64,000 nucleotides of DNA from positions 2,604,001 to 2,668,000 of the forward strand of contig NZ_CP036287.1 in NCBI RefSeq assembly GCF_007748095.1, in the 5' to 3' direction. Below are positions 36,364 to 43,854 of the stretch, piece after piece (position 1 is the first letter of the stretch; each line of letters starts with the position of its first letter). The notes under the pieces were generated by a model. The model did not search any database and had not been told where the DNA came from. It was given only the letters and a program-made list of their open reading frames with translations. The stretch is from Engelhardtia mirabilis. GTDB taxonomy: Bacteria; Planctomycetota; UBA1135; GCA-002686595. The translations under genes and the position numbers were made by a program.

Positions 36364-37542
36364 ATGCTCACCTCCGCACAGCTCCTCATCGCCGCCCTGG
36401 TCCAACTGGCCGGCGGCGCCGCCTTGCCGCACGCGCCCTCCGGGATGGCCCCGCAGTCTTCGACGGCCGGCGTTTCCCAGGAATCCCAGCGTCCGTCGCC
36501 CGGTGCCCGGCCGGGGACCTTCGACCCCTCGGAGTCGCTGCTGGTCGACCCGATCATCCAGACCGACGAGCCGCCCGAAGCCCTGTCCCTGCGACACCTG
36601 CAGCTCGTCTACAAGGGCAGCCTCGGCGCGCCGGCCAGTGTCCGCAGGAGCCTCGAGGAGACCCTCGAGCTGGCCGGCCAACTGCGTGAGCAGCTGATCG
36701 GCGGGGCGGACTTCGCGCAGCTCGCGCTGCAGTACTCCGCGGCACCCAACGCCGGCCGCGGCGGGGTCATGGGCACCTTCCCCAAGGGCGTGCTCGACCC
36801 GCGCATCGACGAGTTCCTGTTCAGCGCGGAGCTCGGCGAGATCAGCCAGCCGCTGCAGACGCCGACAGGAATCCACGTGGTCCAACGCGTGGAGCGCTGG
36901 GCCGCCGCACGGGGCATCCTGATTCGCGGCAACGGTCCCGATGCGCGCGCAGCCATGGCGCGGGTTCAAGAGCGGGTCGAGGCCGGAGAGGACTTCGCCG
37001 AGTTGGCAACCGAGGTCTCGCAGGACCCGATCACCGCCGCGCGCGGCGGCGCCCTCGGGATCTTCGAGCGCGGTCCGGTGGACCGGCTGCTCAAGTTGGC
37101 GACCTTCGAGGCCGAGGTCGGCGAGGTCGTAGGCCCGATCGAATCGCCCCTGGGCCTGCACCTGATCAAACGGGTACCCACCCAGGAGCTGAACGAGAGC
37201 CTGCGCGAGCGCAACTGGGCGCGGGTGCGTGCGATCGTGCTGATCCAATCGGACACGCCGCTCGCGATCCCGACCGGGAACCGAGACTCGACCGCGACCC
37301 TGCAGTTGGCCGAGGCCCTGGCCGCTCGTATCGAGGCGGGCGAGGACTTCGCGGCGCTCGCGAGCGAGTACAACGACGACTTCGCTGACGGCCGCGGTCG
37401 GGCCGGGGACCTGGGTTGGATCTACCGCCGCCAACCCAGCATGAGCCCGGCGCTGTCGGGCATCTTCGACGTCGAGCCGGGGGTCGTGATCGGTCCCACG
37501 CCGACGACCTTCGGCTGGATGCTCGTCAAGCGCGAGCAGTAG
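36364..37542 (+). CDS. Exported peptidylprolyl isomerase with three parvulin domains
   Basis: A 392-residue exported protein. A signal peptide covers about residues 1-22. Three PpiC-type rotamase domains follow at about 77-178, 180-275 and 290-391. Each has the family's helix ADFAQLALQYS, EDFAELATEVSQ or EDFAALASEYND, a glycine-rich turn, then LGEISQPLQTPTGIHVVQR, GEVVGPIESPLGLHLIKR or PGVVIGPTPTTFGWMLVKR. There is no separate SurA-type chaperone N-domain. Parvulins speed proline isomerisation in periplasmic folding; some copies are chaperone modules only. It could help fold the large repeat protein encoded upstream, an inference from position. The convergent GNAT gene starts 26 bases after its end. 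Confidence 0.85.
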   Translation: MLTSAQLLIAALVQLAGGAALPHAPSGMAPQSSTAGVSQESQRPSPGARPGTFDPSESLLVDPIIQTDEPPEALSLRHLQLVYKGSLGAPASVRRSLEETLELAGQLREQLIGGADFAQLALQYSAAPNAGRGGVMGTFPKGVLDPRIDEFLFSAELGEISQPLQTPTGIHVVQRVERWAAARGILIRGNGPDARAAMARVQERVEAGEDFAELATEVSQDPITAARGGALGIFERGPVDRLLKLATFEAEVGEVVGPIESPLGLHLIKRVPTQELNESLRERNWARVRAIVLIQSDTPLAIPTGNRDSTATLQLAEALAARIEAGEDFAALASEYNDDFADGRGRAGDLGWIYRRQPSMSPALSGIFDVEPGVVIGPTPTTFGWMLVKREQ

Positions 37543-37567
37543 CGCGGCAAGTCACCGCAAGCGACGC

Positions 37568-38776
37568 TCAGGTGTCCGCGATCTCGAAGATCGGCGCGTA
37601 GGGCCAGCAGGGCTCCGCCGGCGCGAACAGGGCGCGCACCCGAGCCCAGCCCCGATGGTCGAGCTCGGAGCGGGCCAGGACCTCGGGGTTGTCGGCGAGG
37701 TCGCGTTCGCTGCGGTGACCCGTGACGAGGGAGCCGCCCCAACCGTTGGGGACGTGCAGGTGGCTTCCCGGTTCGCGTCCGGTGCTGACCTCCAGGCCCT
37801 CGGCCCCGATCGCGACGCGCAGCTCCTGGCCGTCGACCGCGATCGAGAGGGGGCCCCCGTCCGCGCTGCGCAGACCGCTCGACCAGGAGTCGGCCGTGTC
37901 TCGCACCAGGCCCGCCCAGTCGAAGACGCCCAACTGGGCCTCGTCGCCGAAGGCGCTCGAGCAGGCGAGGGCGCCGCGGTGGAACAGGGCGCGGGCGACC
38001 GGGTGGGGCGGCGGGACATGCACGTCGAGCCCGCCTGCGTTGTGCGCCTCGGCCTGGAACCGCAGGTAGCGCAGCAGGGATTCGACCGCGTCGGCGTCGG
38101 CCGCGGCGCATTCGCGCACGTTGAACGACCCGTCGGTCCGAAAGCGCAGTTGGGCCACCGGCAAGCCGTCGCGCTCGAGGACGTGGCAGTGGCCGGTGGG
38201 GATCGCGCTCTCCCAGTCGAGGGCCGCGGGGGCGCGGCGCTCGTAGCCGGGTGCGCCGCGGTAGCTGCGCTCGAGCAGGCCCGGGAGCCAGTTCAGGTCC
38301 TGGGCGGCCAGGGAGCGCCAGCCTTCGGCGCTGGGCGCGGGCAGGTCCTCGGTCCGCACCTGCACGGCGTGCAAGCGAAAGGCCGGCGCGTAGCCCTGGC
38401 GGCCGAAGAACGCGCGCCCGCCCAACACCACCGCGCCGCGCACGCCACGGGCCAGGCACAGCTCGCGGCCGCGCTCGAGCAGGGCGCGGCCCACGCCGCT
38501 GCCGCGCGCCTCGGCTCGCACCACGAAGGGGGAGGACACGGCCATCGTCACCCAGCTGCCGCGCAGCCGCAGTTGGCGCGGCAGGAACAGGGCCCAACCC
38601 AGCGGTCGACCGCCGTCGAGAGCCAGCAGGGCCAGCTCCGGGTCGAAGGCCGGGTGCTCCGCCTCGAGCCGGGCCACCAGGCGCGACTCCTGGTCGGCGC
38701 GCTCGAAGGCGTGGTCGAGCAGCTCGCGCACGCGCGGGTCGCGACCGGGTGATGCGGGGACGATCTCGATGGTCAT
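37568..38776 (-). CDS. GNAT family N-acetyltransferase, two-lobed
   Basis: A 402-residue protein. The first 150 residues are a GNAT domain of the YhbS/Eis-like type, with the acetyl-CoA binding segment VRAEARGSGVGRALLERGRELC and the following RGVRGAVVLGGRAFFGRQGYAP. The remaining 250 residues form a second lobe (SAEGWRSLAAQDLNWLPGLLERSY and later a beta-rich part), as in Eis-like enzymes that have tandem GNAT lobes followed by a sterol-carrier-like domain. It would acetylate an amine on a small molecule or protein. The TATAGT hexamer on the minus strand at 38814-38809 is a likely -10 giving a leader of about 25 bases. Confidence 0.82.
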   Translation of the reverse strand: MTIEIVPASPGRDPRVRELLDHAFERADQESRLVARLEAEHPAFDPELALLALDGGRPLGWALFLPRQLRLRGSWVTMAVSSPFVVRAEARGSGVGRALLERGRELCLARGVRGAVVLGGRAFFGRQGYAPAFRLHAVQVRTEDLPAPSAEGWRSLAAQDLNWLPGLLERSYRGAPGYERRAPAALDWESAIPTGHCHVLERDGLPVAQLRFRTDGSFNVRECAAADADAVESLLRYLRFQAEAHNAGGLDVHVPPPHPVARALFHRGALACSSAFGDEAQLGVFDWAGLVRDTADSWSSGLRSADGGPLSIAVDGQELRVAIGAEGLEVSTGREPGSHLHVPNGWGGSLVTGHRSERDLADNPEVLARSELDHRGWARVRALFAPAEPCWPYAPIFEIADT

Positions 38777-38780
38777 GTGA

Positions 38781-38796
38781 GGCCCCCCTGGGGGCC
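38781..38796. promoter_or_regulatory. Perfect palindrome between divergent GNAT and GT2 genes
   Basis: GGCCCCC-CT-GGGGGCC, with 7-base arms and a 2-base centre, lies in the leader of the minus-strand GNAT gene, between the -10 element and its ATG. It may be an operator or a 5' hairpin. Confidence 0.4.
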
Positions 38797-38808
38797 AGCA
38801 GATGGCGG

Positions 38809-38816
38809 ACTATACT
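38809..38816. promoter_or_regulatory. Bidirectional -10 element ACTATACT
   Basis: The plus strand reads TATACT (38811-38816), 6 bases before the ATG at 38823. The minus strand reads TATAGT (38814-38809), ahead of the GNAT gene. The two share TATA. Confidence 0.55.
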
Positions 38817-38822
38817 CGGCGA

Positions 38823-39665
38823 ATGACGAGCGGGCGCAGACGGCGTGTGGGCTTGGTGATTCCCGCGCTCGACGAGGAACAGGCTCTACCGCTGGTTCTG
38901 GCCGAGTTGCCTCGGGATCTGCTCGATCGGGTGGTCGTGGTCGACAACGGCTCCACCGATCGCACGGCGCAGGTGGCGAGGGAAGGTGGAGCCGAGGTGG
39001 TCTCCGAGCCGCGCAAGGGCTATGGCCAGGCTTGTCAGGCGGGCTTGGCGAGACTGCTCGAGGTTGACGAGCTCGCCACCGCGGAGGATTCGACCGACGG
39101 CGGGTCGGTGCCGGGTGACGCCTTCGAGGGCGTAGCTCGATTCACGCCCCTCGGAGCGGACGACGTGATCGTCTTCTGCGACGCGGACCACTCGGACTTC
39201 CCCGCCGACCTGGCGGTGGTGCTCGCGCCCGTGCTCTCCGGCCGGGCCGACTTCGCGATCGGCTCGCGCGTGCTCGGCGGCGCGGACATGGCGGCGCTCC
39301 TGCCCCAGGCCTGGTTCGGCAACCGCCTGGCCTGCGGTCTGATGCGCCTTTTCTTCGGCGCGCGCTACACGGACCTCGGCCCCATGCGAGCGATCCGCGT
39401 CGATGCCCTCCGACACCTCTCGATGACCGACCGGGACTTCGGTTGGACCGTGGAGATGCAGCTCAAGGCGCACACGGCCAAGCTCACGGTGCTCGAGGTG
39501 CCGGTGCGCTACCGGCCGCGCACTGGTCGCAGCAAGATCACCGGGACGATCACGGGCACCATCGGTGCAGGCGTGAAGATCCTGGGCTGGATCTTCACCT
39601 GGCGGCTGCGCCTGATTCGTCCGTCGGGACGAATCCCCAGGTTCCCGTCACGCGCGCGTACCTGA
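38823..39665 (+). CDS. Glycosyltransferase family 2
   Basis: A 280-residue GT-A enzyme of the dolichyl-phosphate-mannose-synthase-like group. The core includes VGLVIPALDEEQALPLVLAE, VVVVDNGSTDRTAQVA and the DxD-like CDADHSD; the acceptor part has the GLMRLFFGARYTDLGPMRA and RPRTGRSKITGT segments, followed by a single hydrophobic segment WIFTWRLR. A 30-residue acidic insertion (about 67-97, from LEVDELATAEDSTDGG) interrupts the core before the DxD strand. ATG at 38823 is 6 bases after the TATACT hexamer; ATG at 38802 is upstream of that hexamer and less likely. The last 71 bases overlap the convergent small lipoprotein gene. The sugar donor is unknown. Confidence 0.88.
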   Translation: MTSGRRRRVGLVIPALDEEQALPLVLAELPRDLLDRVVVVDNGSTDRTAQVAREGGAEVVSEPRKGYGQACQAGLARLLEVDELATAEDSTDGGSVPGDAFEGVARFTPLGADDVIVFCDADHSDFPADLAVVLAPVLSGRADFAIGSRVLGGADMAALLPQAWFGNRLACGLMRLFFGARYTDLGPMRAIRVDALRHLSMTDRDFGWTVEMQLKAHTAKLTVLEVPVRYRPRTGRSKITGTITGTIGAGVKILGWIFTWRLRLIRPSGRIPRFPSRART

Positions 39666-39945
39666 TCCCGATCAGGTCCAGAAGCCAATCGACCGGACCG
39701 AGATTGGGGAAGACCCACTCGCTCTCGATGATCATGTTGGGCTGGCGCGAGTCGCTCGCGTTCTCGCGGGCGATGTCGATGGCGCGCTTCGGGAAGTCGT
39801 AGGCGAAGAGCGTCAAGGCCGTCCCGCTGGAAGTGAAGCTGCCCGACGTCTGGGTGTCACGGGTGAACGAGACGCTGGCGCAGGAGCCCAGGGTCGCGCA
39901 AGCGGCGAGCAACAGGGCCGCGGTCCCGAATCGGCGAAGACGCAT
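39595..39945 (-). CDS. Small lipoprotein of unknown function
   Basis: A 116-residue protein. Basic residues (MRLRRFG), a hydrophobic core and the lipobox LGSC (Cys at about 22) predict lipidation. The mature part contains the segment SFTRDTQTSGSFTSSGTALTL, then DFPKRAIDIARENASDSRQPN, and ends with WLLDLIGIRYARVTGTWGF, a pattern I have seen as a recurring hypothetical family in Planctomycetota, recalled without a name. The ATG at 39945 follows the hexamer TATCGT (minus strand 39957-39952) by 6 bases. The 3' end overlaps the convergent glycosyltransferase by 71 bases, an unusually long tail-to-tail overlap. Confidence 0.85.
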   Translation of the reverse strand: MRLRRFGTAALLLAACATLGSCASVSFTRDTQTSGSFTSSGTALTLFAYDFPKRAIDIARENASDSRQPNMIIESEWVFPNLGPVDWLLDLIGIRYARVTGTWGFVPTDESGAAAR

Positions 39946-39951
39946 GTGGGC

Positions 39952-39957
39952 ACGATA
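39952..39957 (-). promoter_or_regulatory. TANNNT -10 element, 6 bases before the small lipoprotein start
   Basis: On the minus strand TATCGT is followed by 6 bases and then ATG at 39945, predicting a leaderless transcript. Confidence 0.5.
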
Positions 39958-40055
39958 GCCCCGGGACGGGAGCGAGGCCAGGGCACGCTGTCACCAGGGA
40001 GTAACCCCGGCGTCGGAGCCGACCGCGGTGATCGGGGCGGCGTGGCGACCGAACC

Positions 40056-40075
40056 GGGGGCTAGACTAGGCCCCC
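40056..40075 (+). promoter_or_regulatory. Inverted repeat around the galK -10
   Basis: GGGGGCTA-GAC-TA(G)GCCCCC, an inverted repeat with one bulged G, encloses the -10-like TAGACT (40062-40067), which lies 12 bases before the galK ATG. A repressor bound here would cover the promoter, or the repeat could form a hairpin. Confidence 0.45.
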
Positions 40076-40079
40076 CCCG

Positions 40080-41273
40080 ATGACTCTGAGCTTCCCCCGA
40101 CCCCCGATCGACAGCGAGCGGTCCGAGGCGCTGCGAATCGCCTTCGCCGAGCGCTTCGGTCCGGGTGCTCCGCGGGCCCATTTCGCCCCGGGACGCGCCA
40201 ACCTGATGGGGGCGCACTTGGACTACAACGGCGGCCCGGTGATGCCGATGGCCGTCGATCGCGGCACGTGGGTCGCCGTGCGCCGGCGGACCGATCGACG
40301 CGTCCGGATGGCCTCTACGGTGGAGGAGGGGGAGGTGGAGTGGTCCTTGGACGCCCTGCCCGACGCGCCCAGCGGGCGTTGGTTCGACTACCCGCTGGGC
40401 GTGTTGCGAGCGGTGCTCACACGGCCCGGGGAGCTGCCGGGCTTGGACGTGCTGTTCGGCGGCGACCTGCCCATCGGCGCGGGCCTGTCCTCGTCGGCCT
40501 CGATCTGCGTGGGAACCGCCCACGCCTTGACCGCAGCGGCTGGGGGCGAGCTGGAGCCGGACGAAGGTGTCGAGCTCGCCCTGGCGGCCGAGCGCGGTTT
40601 CGTCGGCGTGCAGTGCGGGATCATGGATCCCTACGCCGTCGCCCACAGCCGCCCGGGACACCTCCTGTGGCTCGACTGCAAGGATCGCTCGGTGGATCAC
40701 GTGCCCCTGGACGCCACGCAGGTCACGGTCGCGGTGGCCGATTCGTTGGTGCGCCGAGAACTGGCCCAGGGGGCCTTCAACGAGCGCGTGGCCCAGTGCG
40801 CCGAGGCGTTCGAGCTCCTGCGCCTCCATGTACCTGCCGCCACCTGCCTGCGGGACGTGCCCCTGGGCGTGGTGCGAGCGCACCTGTCCGAGCTCGAGCC
40901 TGCGGTCGGGCGCCGTGCGCTGCACGTGGCCGGCGAGGTGGCGCGGACATTCGAGGCGCGCGACGCCCTGGTGCGCGGGGACGTGGCGGCCTTCGGCTCC
41001 GCGATGCTCGCCAGCCACGAGTCCCTGCGCGAGCAGTATGAGGTCTCTACCGACGAGCTCGATTGCCTGGTGGACGCCGCGGCTTCGGTCGACGGCGTGC
41101 TGGGCTCGCGACTGACCGGCGCGGGCTTCGGCGGCTGCACGGTGGTGTTGCTGCGGGCCGGGGCCGAGGACGACCTGCGCGCCGCCCTCGAGCAGCGCTA
41201 CGCGGCGCGCTTCGGCCGCACGCCGACGGTCGCCTTCTACCGCGGCGACCCGGGCCCGCGCGAGCTGGACTGA
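40080..41273 (+). CDS. galK: Galactokinase
   Basis: A 397-residue GHMP kinase of normal galactokinase length. The galactokinase signature is GRANLMGAHLDYNGG at 38-52, in which Ala45 stands where the family has Glu or Asp. The ATP loop PIGAGLSSSAS is at 131-141, the catalytic base is Asp183 in QCGIMDPY, and the third motif is RLTGAGFGGCTVVLL near the end. It phosphorylates galactose, or a related sugar, at C1 with ATP in the cytosol. The Ala45 change removes a residue that in known structures contacts the sugar hydroxyls, so altered sugar specificity is possible. No galT or galE is adjacent, although an epimerase-family gene lies 7 kb upstream. Confidence 0.9.
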   Translation: MTLSFPRPPIDSERSEALRIAFAERFGPGAPRAHFAPGRANLMGAHLDYNGGPVMPMAVDRGTWVAVRRRTDRRVRMASTVEEGEVEWSLDALPDAPSGRWFDYPLGVLRAVLTRPGELPGLDVLFGGDLPIGAGLSSSASICVGTAHALTAAAGGELEPDEGVELALAAERGFVGVQCGIMDPYAVAHSRPGHLLWLDCKDRSVDHVPLDATQVTVAVADSLVRRELAQGAFNERVAQCAEAFELLRLHVPAATCLRDVPLGVVRAHLSELEPAVGRRALHVAGEVARTFEARDALVRGDVAAFGSAMLASHESLREQYEVSTDELDCLVDAAASVDGVLGSRLTGAGFGGCTVVLLRAGAEDDLRAALEQRYAARFGRTPTVAFYRGDPGPRELD

Positions 41274-41327
41274 CCCGAACGGGCGACGGCCCGCCCCCGC
41301 GGAGGGAGCGAGCCGTCGGCTTCGGGT
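41273..41327. terminator. Bidirectional hairpin between galK and the 41339 gene
   Basis: ACCCGAA (41273-41279) pairs with TTCGGGT (41321-41327) and GACGGC (41285-41290) with GCCGTC (41312-41317), forming a two-part stem. It begins at the last base of the galK stop and ends 11 bases before the convergent gene's end. Confidence 0.55.
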
Positions 41328-41338
41328 CGCAGCGCCGC

Positions 41339-43609
41339 TCAGGCGCCCGCGTGCAGGCCCGCGGACTCCGCCTGCAGCTCGGCGTCGGACAGTGGGCGGT
41401 TCCAGATCTTCACGTCGTAGATCACCCCCGCGAAGGCGCGGTTCTCGGTGGACTCGTTGCCGATCTGGAACATGCGGTCGGTCCAGACCGAGAGGTCGCC
41501 GCCCACGTTCCACGAGGCGATCTTGACCCCGTCGACGGACGCGCGCAGCACGCCTTCGCCGTCGTAGCACATGGCCAAGACGATCAGGTCGCCGAGTTTG
41601 AAGCTGTTCGACAGGCCGATCTTCGGGTGGTGCACCCCGCTCGAGCTGACCAGTCGGTACTCGGTGTCCATGCTGGGGCTGCCGTTGGGGAAGGCGTGCA
41701 ACGAGAAGTTGCGGTCCGCGAGGGCCGTGCCCGACGAGAAGCTGACCAGGCGCGCGTAGCTGTGGGCCTGACCGTCGAGCTGGAAGGCGACCTGCACCGT
41801 GAACTCACCACTGCTCTGGATCGCCTCGCGCATCCAAGTGGCGTCGCCGGTCGAGCTGGTGCGAATGCAGGCGTCGCCGCTCGCGTCCTGGTCGAACTCG
41901 ATGCCGCGGCCGTGGCCGTCGACGACCCAGTTCAGGTGCTCGTGACCCTCGTCCAGCCACAGGTTCATGTTCCCGGCGCGGTCCACGACCTTGTCGCCGG
42001 CCTGGTCCTCGAAGTCCCAGTGTGAGATCGGATCGAGGGAGTTGGGGACCTGGGTCGGGCAGGAGACGATGTCGACGTTGAAGTCGCCGTTCTTGTCGGA
42101 GATGTGCGGCCCGTTGCAGGGCTGCTCGAGCACCGTCATGTCGAACCAACCCGAGAGGCCATAGTTGGCGTTCTTGACGTTGGCGCCGACCCCGATCTGG
42201 AACGAGGGGCCCTTGCGCTCGATCGCCACCACGGCGCAGTCGAAGTCGCCCTTGCCGATCAGGACGCCGGTGGTCTCGGTGTAGTAGTGGAACGTGCTCG
42301 GGTCGACCGGGCCGCCGTGGCTCGCGTAGAGGTTGTCGCACAGGCCCAGCTTGGGGCTACCCGCCGGGGGGTAGTTGGCGTCGCCCGGCTCGACCAGGCC
42401 GCTCAGGAACACGTCGACGCAGAAGCGCTGGTTCGGCGACTGGGTGTTGTAGATCTCGCCCGAGAGGGTCGCGGTGCCGTCGGGCGCCTCGAACAGGTCG
42501 CCGGTGCCGCCGACGAAGCGCCAGTAGGCACCGAGCTCTGCGAACCACACGGCGTGGTCGCCGCTGGTGCAGTACTGACCGCCCGCCTCGGCGTAGGTCA
42601 CGCAGATCGGGCCGTCGTCGCCCATGGGGCAGGTGCCCACGTCGATGGCGATGTCACCCATGCCTTCGGCGCCCAGGGTGGTGCCCGTCGTCGGCTGGGT
42701 GTCGACGCGCCAGGCGAGGTCCGCCGACAGGCCGTAGCCGCCGTTCAGGCCGTTCGCGCCCTGCCCGACCTGGGCCGGGGTTGCGCCGGGGAAGAAGTCG
42801 AGGCGCGCGCCCAAGCAATCGCCGCCCAGACCCTCGGCGGTGCCGCGGGTGACGATGTAGTAGTGCCACAGGTCGGTGTCGATCGGACCGCCGTTCTGCT
42901 CGTAGGCACCGGGGAACAGGTCCTGGACCGGGCTGCCCGCCGGGGGGTAGGAGGCGTCGAGGGGGTTGACGCGCAGCTCGAGGTCGAGGTCGAGGTACAG
43001 CTTGCAGTCGGCGTCGTCGACGGCGACGAGGATGCCCGTCACGCTCGCGCTGCCGTCGCCGAATTCGGCGAACTCACCGCCGCCGGCGAAGCGGAAGTTC
43101 TCCAGGGCGCCGAGGCCCGCCAGACGCAGACCGAAGTCGCGGTCGGAGGCCGTCAGGGCCGCGTCCGGCTGGGGGTCCGCGGGGCACAGGCCGCAGTCGG
43201 ACGCCGCGCCGGAGAGCACGACCACTTCGGTGACGCAGAGGCCGGCGTCAGCGGGGTCGATGGTCACCACCTGCAGGAAGCAGGGCGCCTCGAGCAGGGG
43301 GCTGCCGCAACTGAGGTCGCAGGTCGCCGTCAGCACGCCCGAGGCGGGGATGTAGCCGAGGTTCAGGATCTGCAGACCCGCACCGAGGTCGACGCCGAGG
43401 GTCGCAAGGCCGGGCAGGACCACCGTGGCCGCGCCGTTGGAGGCCAACAGGTGCGCCACGTCACCGGGCTCGCCGGTCAGGGTCAGCAGGATCTCCTGGT
43501 CGGGCTCGTACTGGGCGAAGTCGAGGGAGAGGGTCGCACCATCGGCCAGGGCCGTGGAGCCGAGGACCAGGCTGGCTGCGAGGGAGAGGAGGGCGTTCTT
43601 CGAGCGCAT
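41339..43609 (-). CDS. Secreted protein with duplicated module and C-terminal LamG domain
   Basis: A 756-residue secreted protein with a signal peptide (1-22). Residues 25-150 form a cysteine-containing beta domain. Two copies of a 145-residue module follow (about 155-305 and 350-495). They share DGxAxxxG early, then YPPAGSP at 221-227 and 413-419, a GGP-[IV]-D segment, a W/F-HYY-x-x-T motif, and GANxxNxxYGLS near the end. Residues about 525-745 are a LamG/concanavalin-like domain containing ISHWDFEDQAGDKVVDRAG and IYDVKIWNRPLSDAEL. I do not recognise the duplicated module by name. It probably binds glycans at the cell surface. It is preceded by 245 non-coding bases and may be a single-gene unit. 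Confidence 0.8.
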   Translation of the reverse strand: MRSKNALLSLAASLVLGSTALADGATLSLDFAQYEPDQEILLTLTGEPGDVAHLLASNGAATVVLPGLATLGVDLGAGLQILNLGYIPASGVLTATCDLSCGSPLLEAPCFLQVVTIDPADAGLCVTEVVVLSGAASDCGLCPADPQPDAALTASDRDFGLRLAGLGALENFRFAGGGEFAEFGDGSASVTGILVAVDDADCKLYLDLDLELRVNPLDASYPPAGSPVQDLFPGAYEQNGGPIDTDLWHYYIVTRGTAEGLGGDCLGARLDFFPGATPAQVGQGANGLNGGYGLSADLAWRVDTQPTTGTTLGAEGMGDIAIDVGTCPMGDDGPICVTYAEAGGQYCTSGDHAVWFAELGAYWRFVGGTGDLFEAPDGTATLSGEIYNTQSPNQRFCVDVFLSGLVEPGDANYPPAGSPKLGLCDNLYASHGGPVDPSTFHYYTETTGVLIGKGDFDCAVVAIERKGPSFQIGVGANVKNANYGLSGWFDMTVLEQPCNGPHISDKNGDFNVDIVSCPTQVPNSLDPISHWDFEDQAGDKVVDRAGNMNLWLDEGHEHLNWVVDGHGRGIEFDQDASGDACIRTSSTGDATWMREAIQSSGEFTVQVAFQLDGQAHSYARLVSFSSGTALADRNFSLHAFPNGSPSMDTEYRLVSSSGVHHPKIGLSNSFKLGDLIVLAMCYDGEGVLRASVDGVKIASWNVGGDLSVWTDRMFQIGNESTENRAFAGVIYDVKIWNRPLSDAELQAESAGLHAGA

Positions 43610-43854
43610 GGGGGAGGGACGGGCGGAGGGGACGGCGCCGCGTGGACGCGGTCCGGGCCTCGCCAGGGGGCCAGGTTGAAGGGTTTTCCCGCTTGCGGGA
43701 CGACCCCACATGGCAGCACCTGTCCAGGACTTCCACAAGGCGGCCCGGCCGAAATCCCCCGCCCATCAAAAGAAAACTCCTGCGCCATGGGCCGTCTGGA
43801 GGCGCCTGCGGTGCCTTCGCCGAGCTTGGCGAGGCGCTTGGCGCAGGTCGGCAC
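43610..43854. other. Intergenic gap, 245 bases
   Basis: It holds the hairpin at 43805-43847 and, nearer the LamG gene, a small repeat GCTTGCGG/CCGCAAGC-like inversion around 43690. No coding frame or RNA gene is evident. The promoter of the 41339-43609 gene should lie here but no clear TANNNT is close to its start. Confidence 0.5.
43805..43847 (-). terminator. Two-part hairpin after the phosphoesterase gene
   Basis: CCTGCG (43805-43810) pairs with CGCAGG (43842-43847), and GCCTTCGCC (43813-43821) with GGCGAGGC (43828-43835) with one bulged base. It lies 8 bases past the stop of the minus-strand gene. Confidence 0.55.

Noticed and set aside
38802..38822. Upstream ATG of the family 2 glycosyltransferase as its start
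   Set aside because: It lies before the TATACT hexamer that is ideally placed for the ATG at 38823, and the added seven residues have no family counterpart that I know of.
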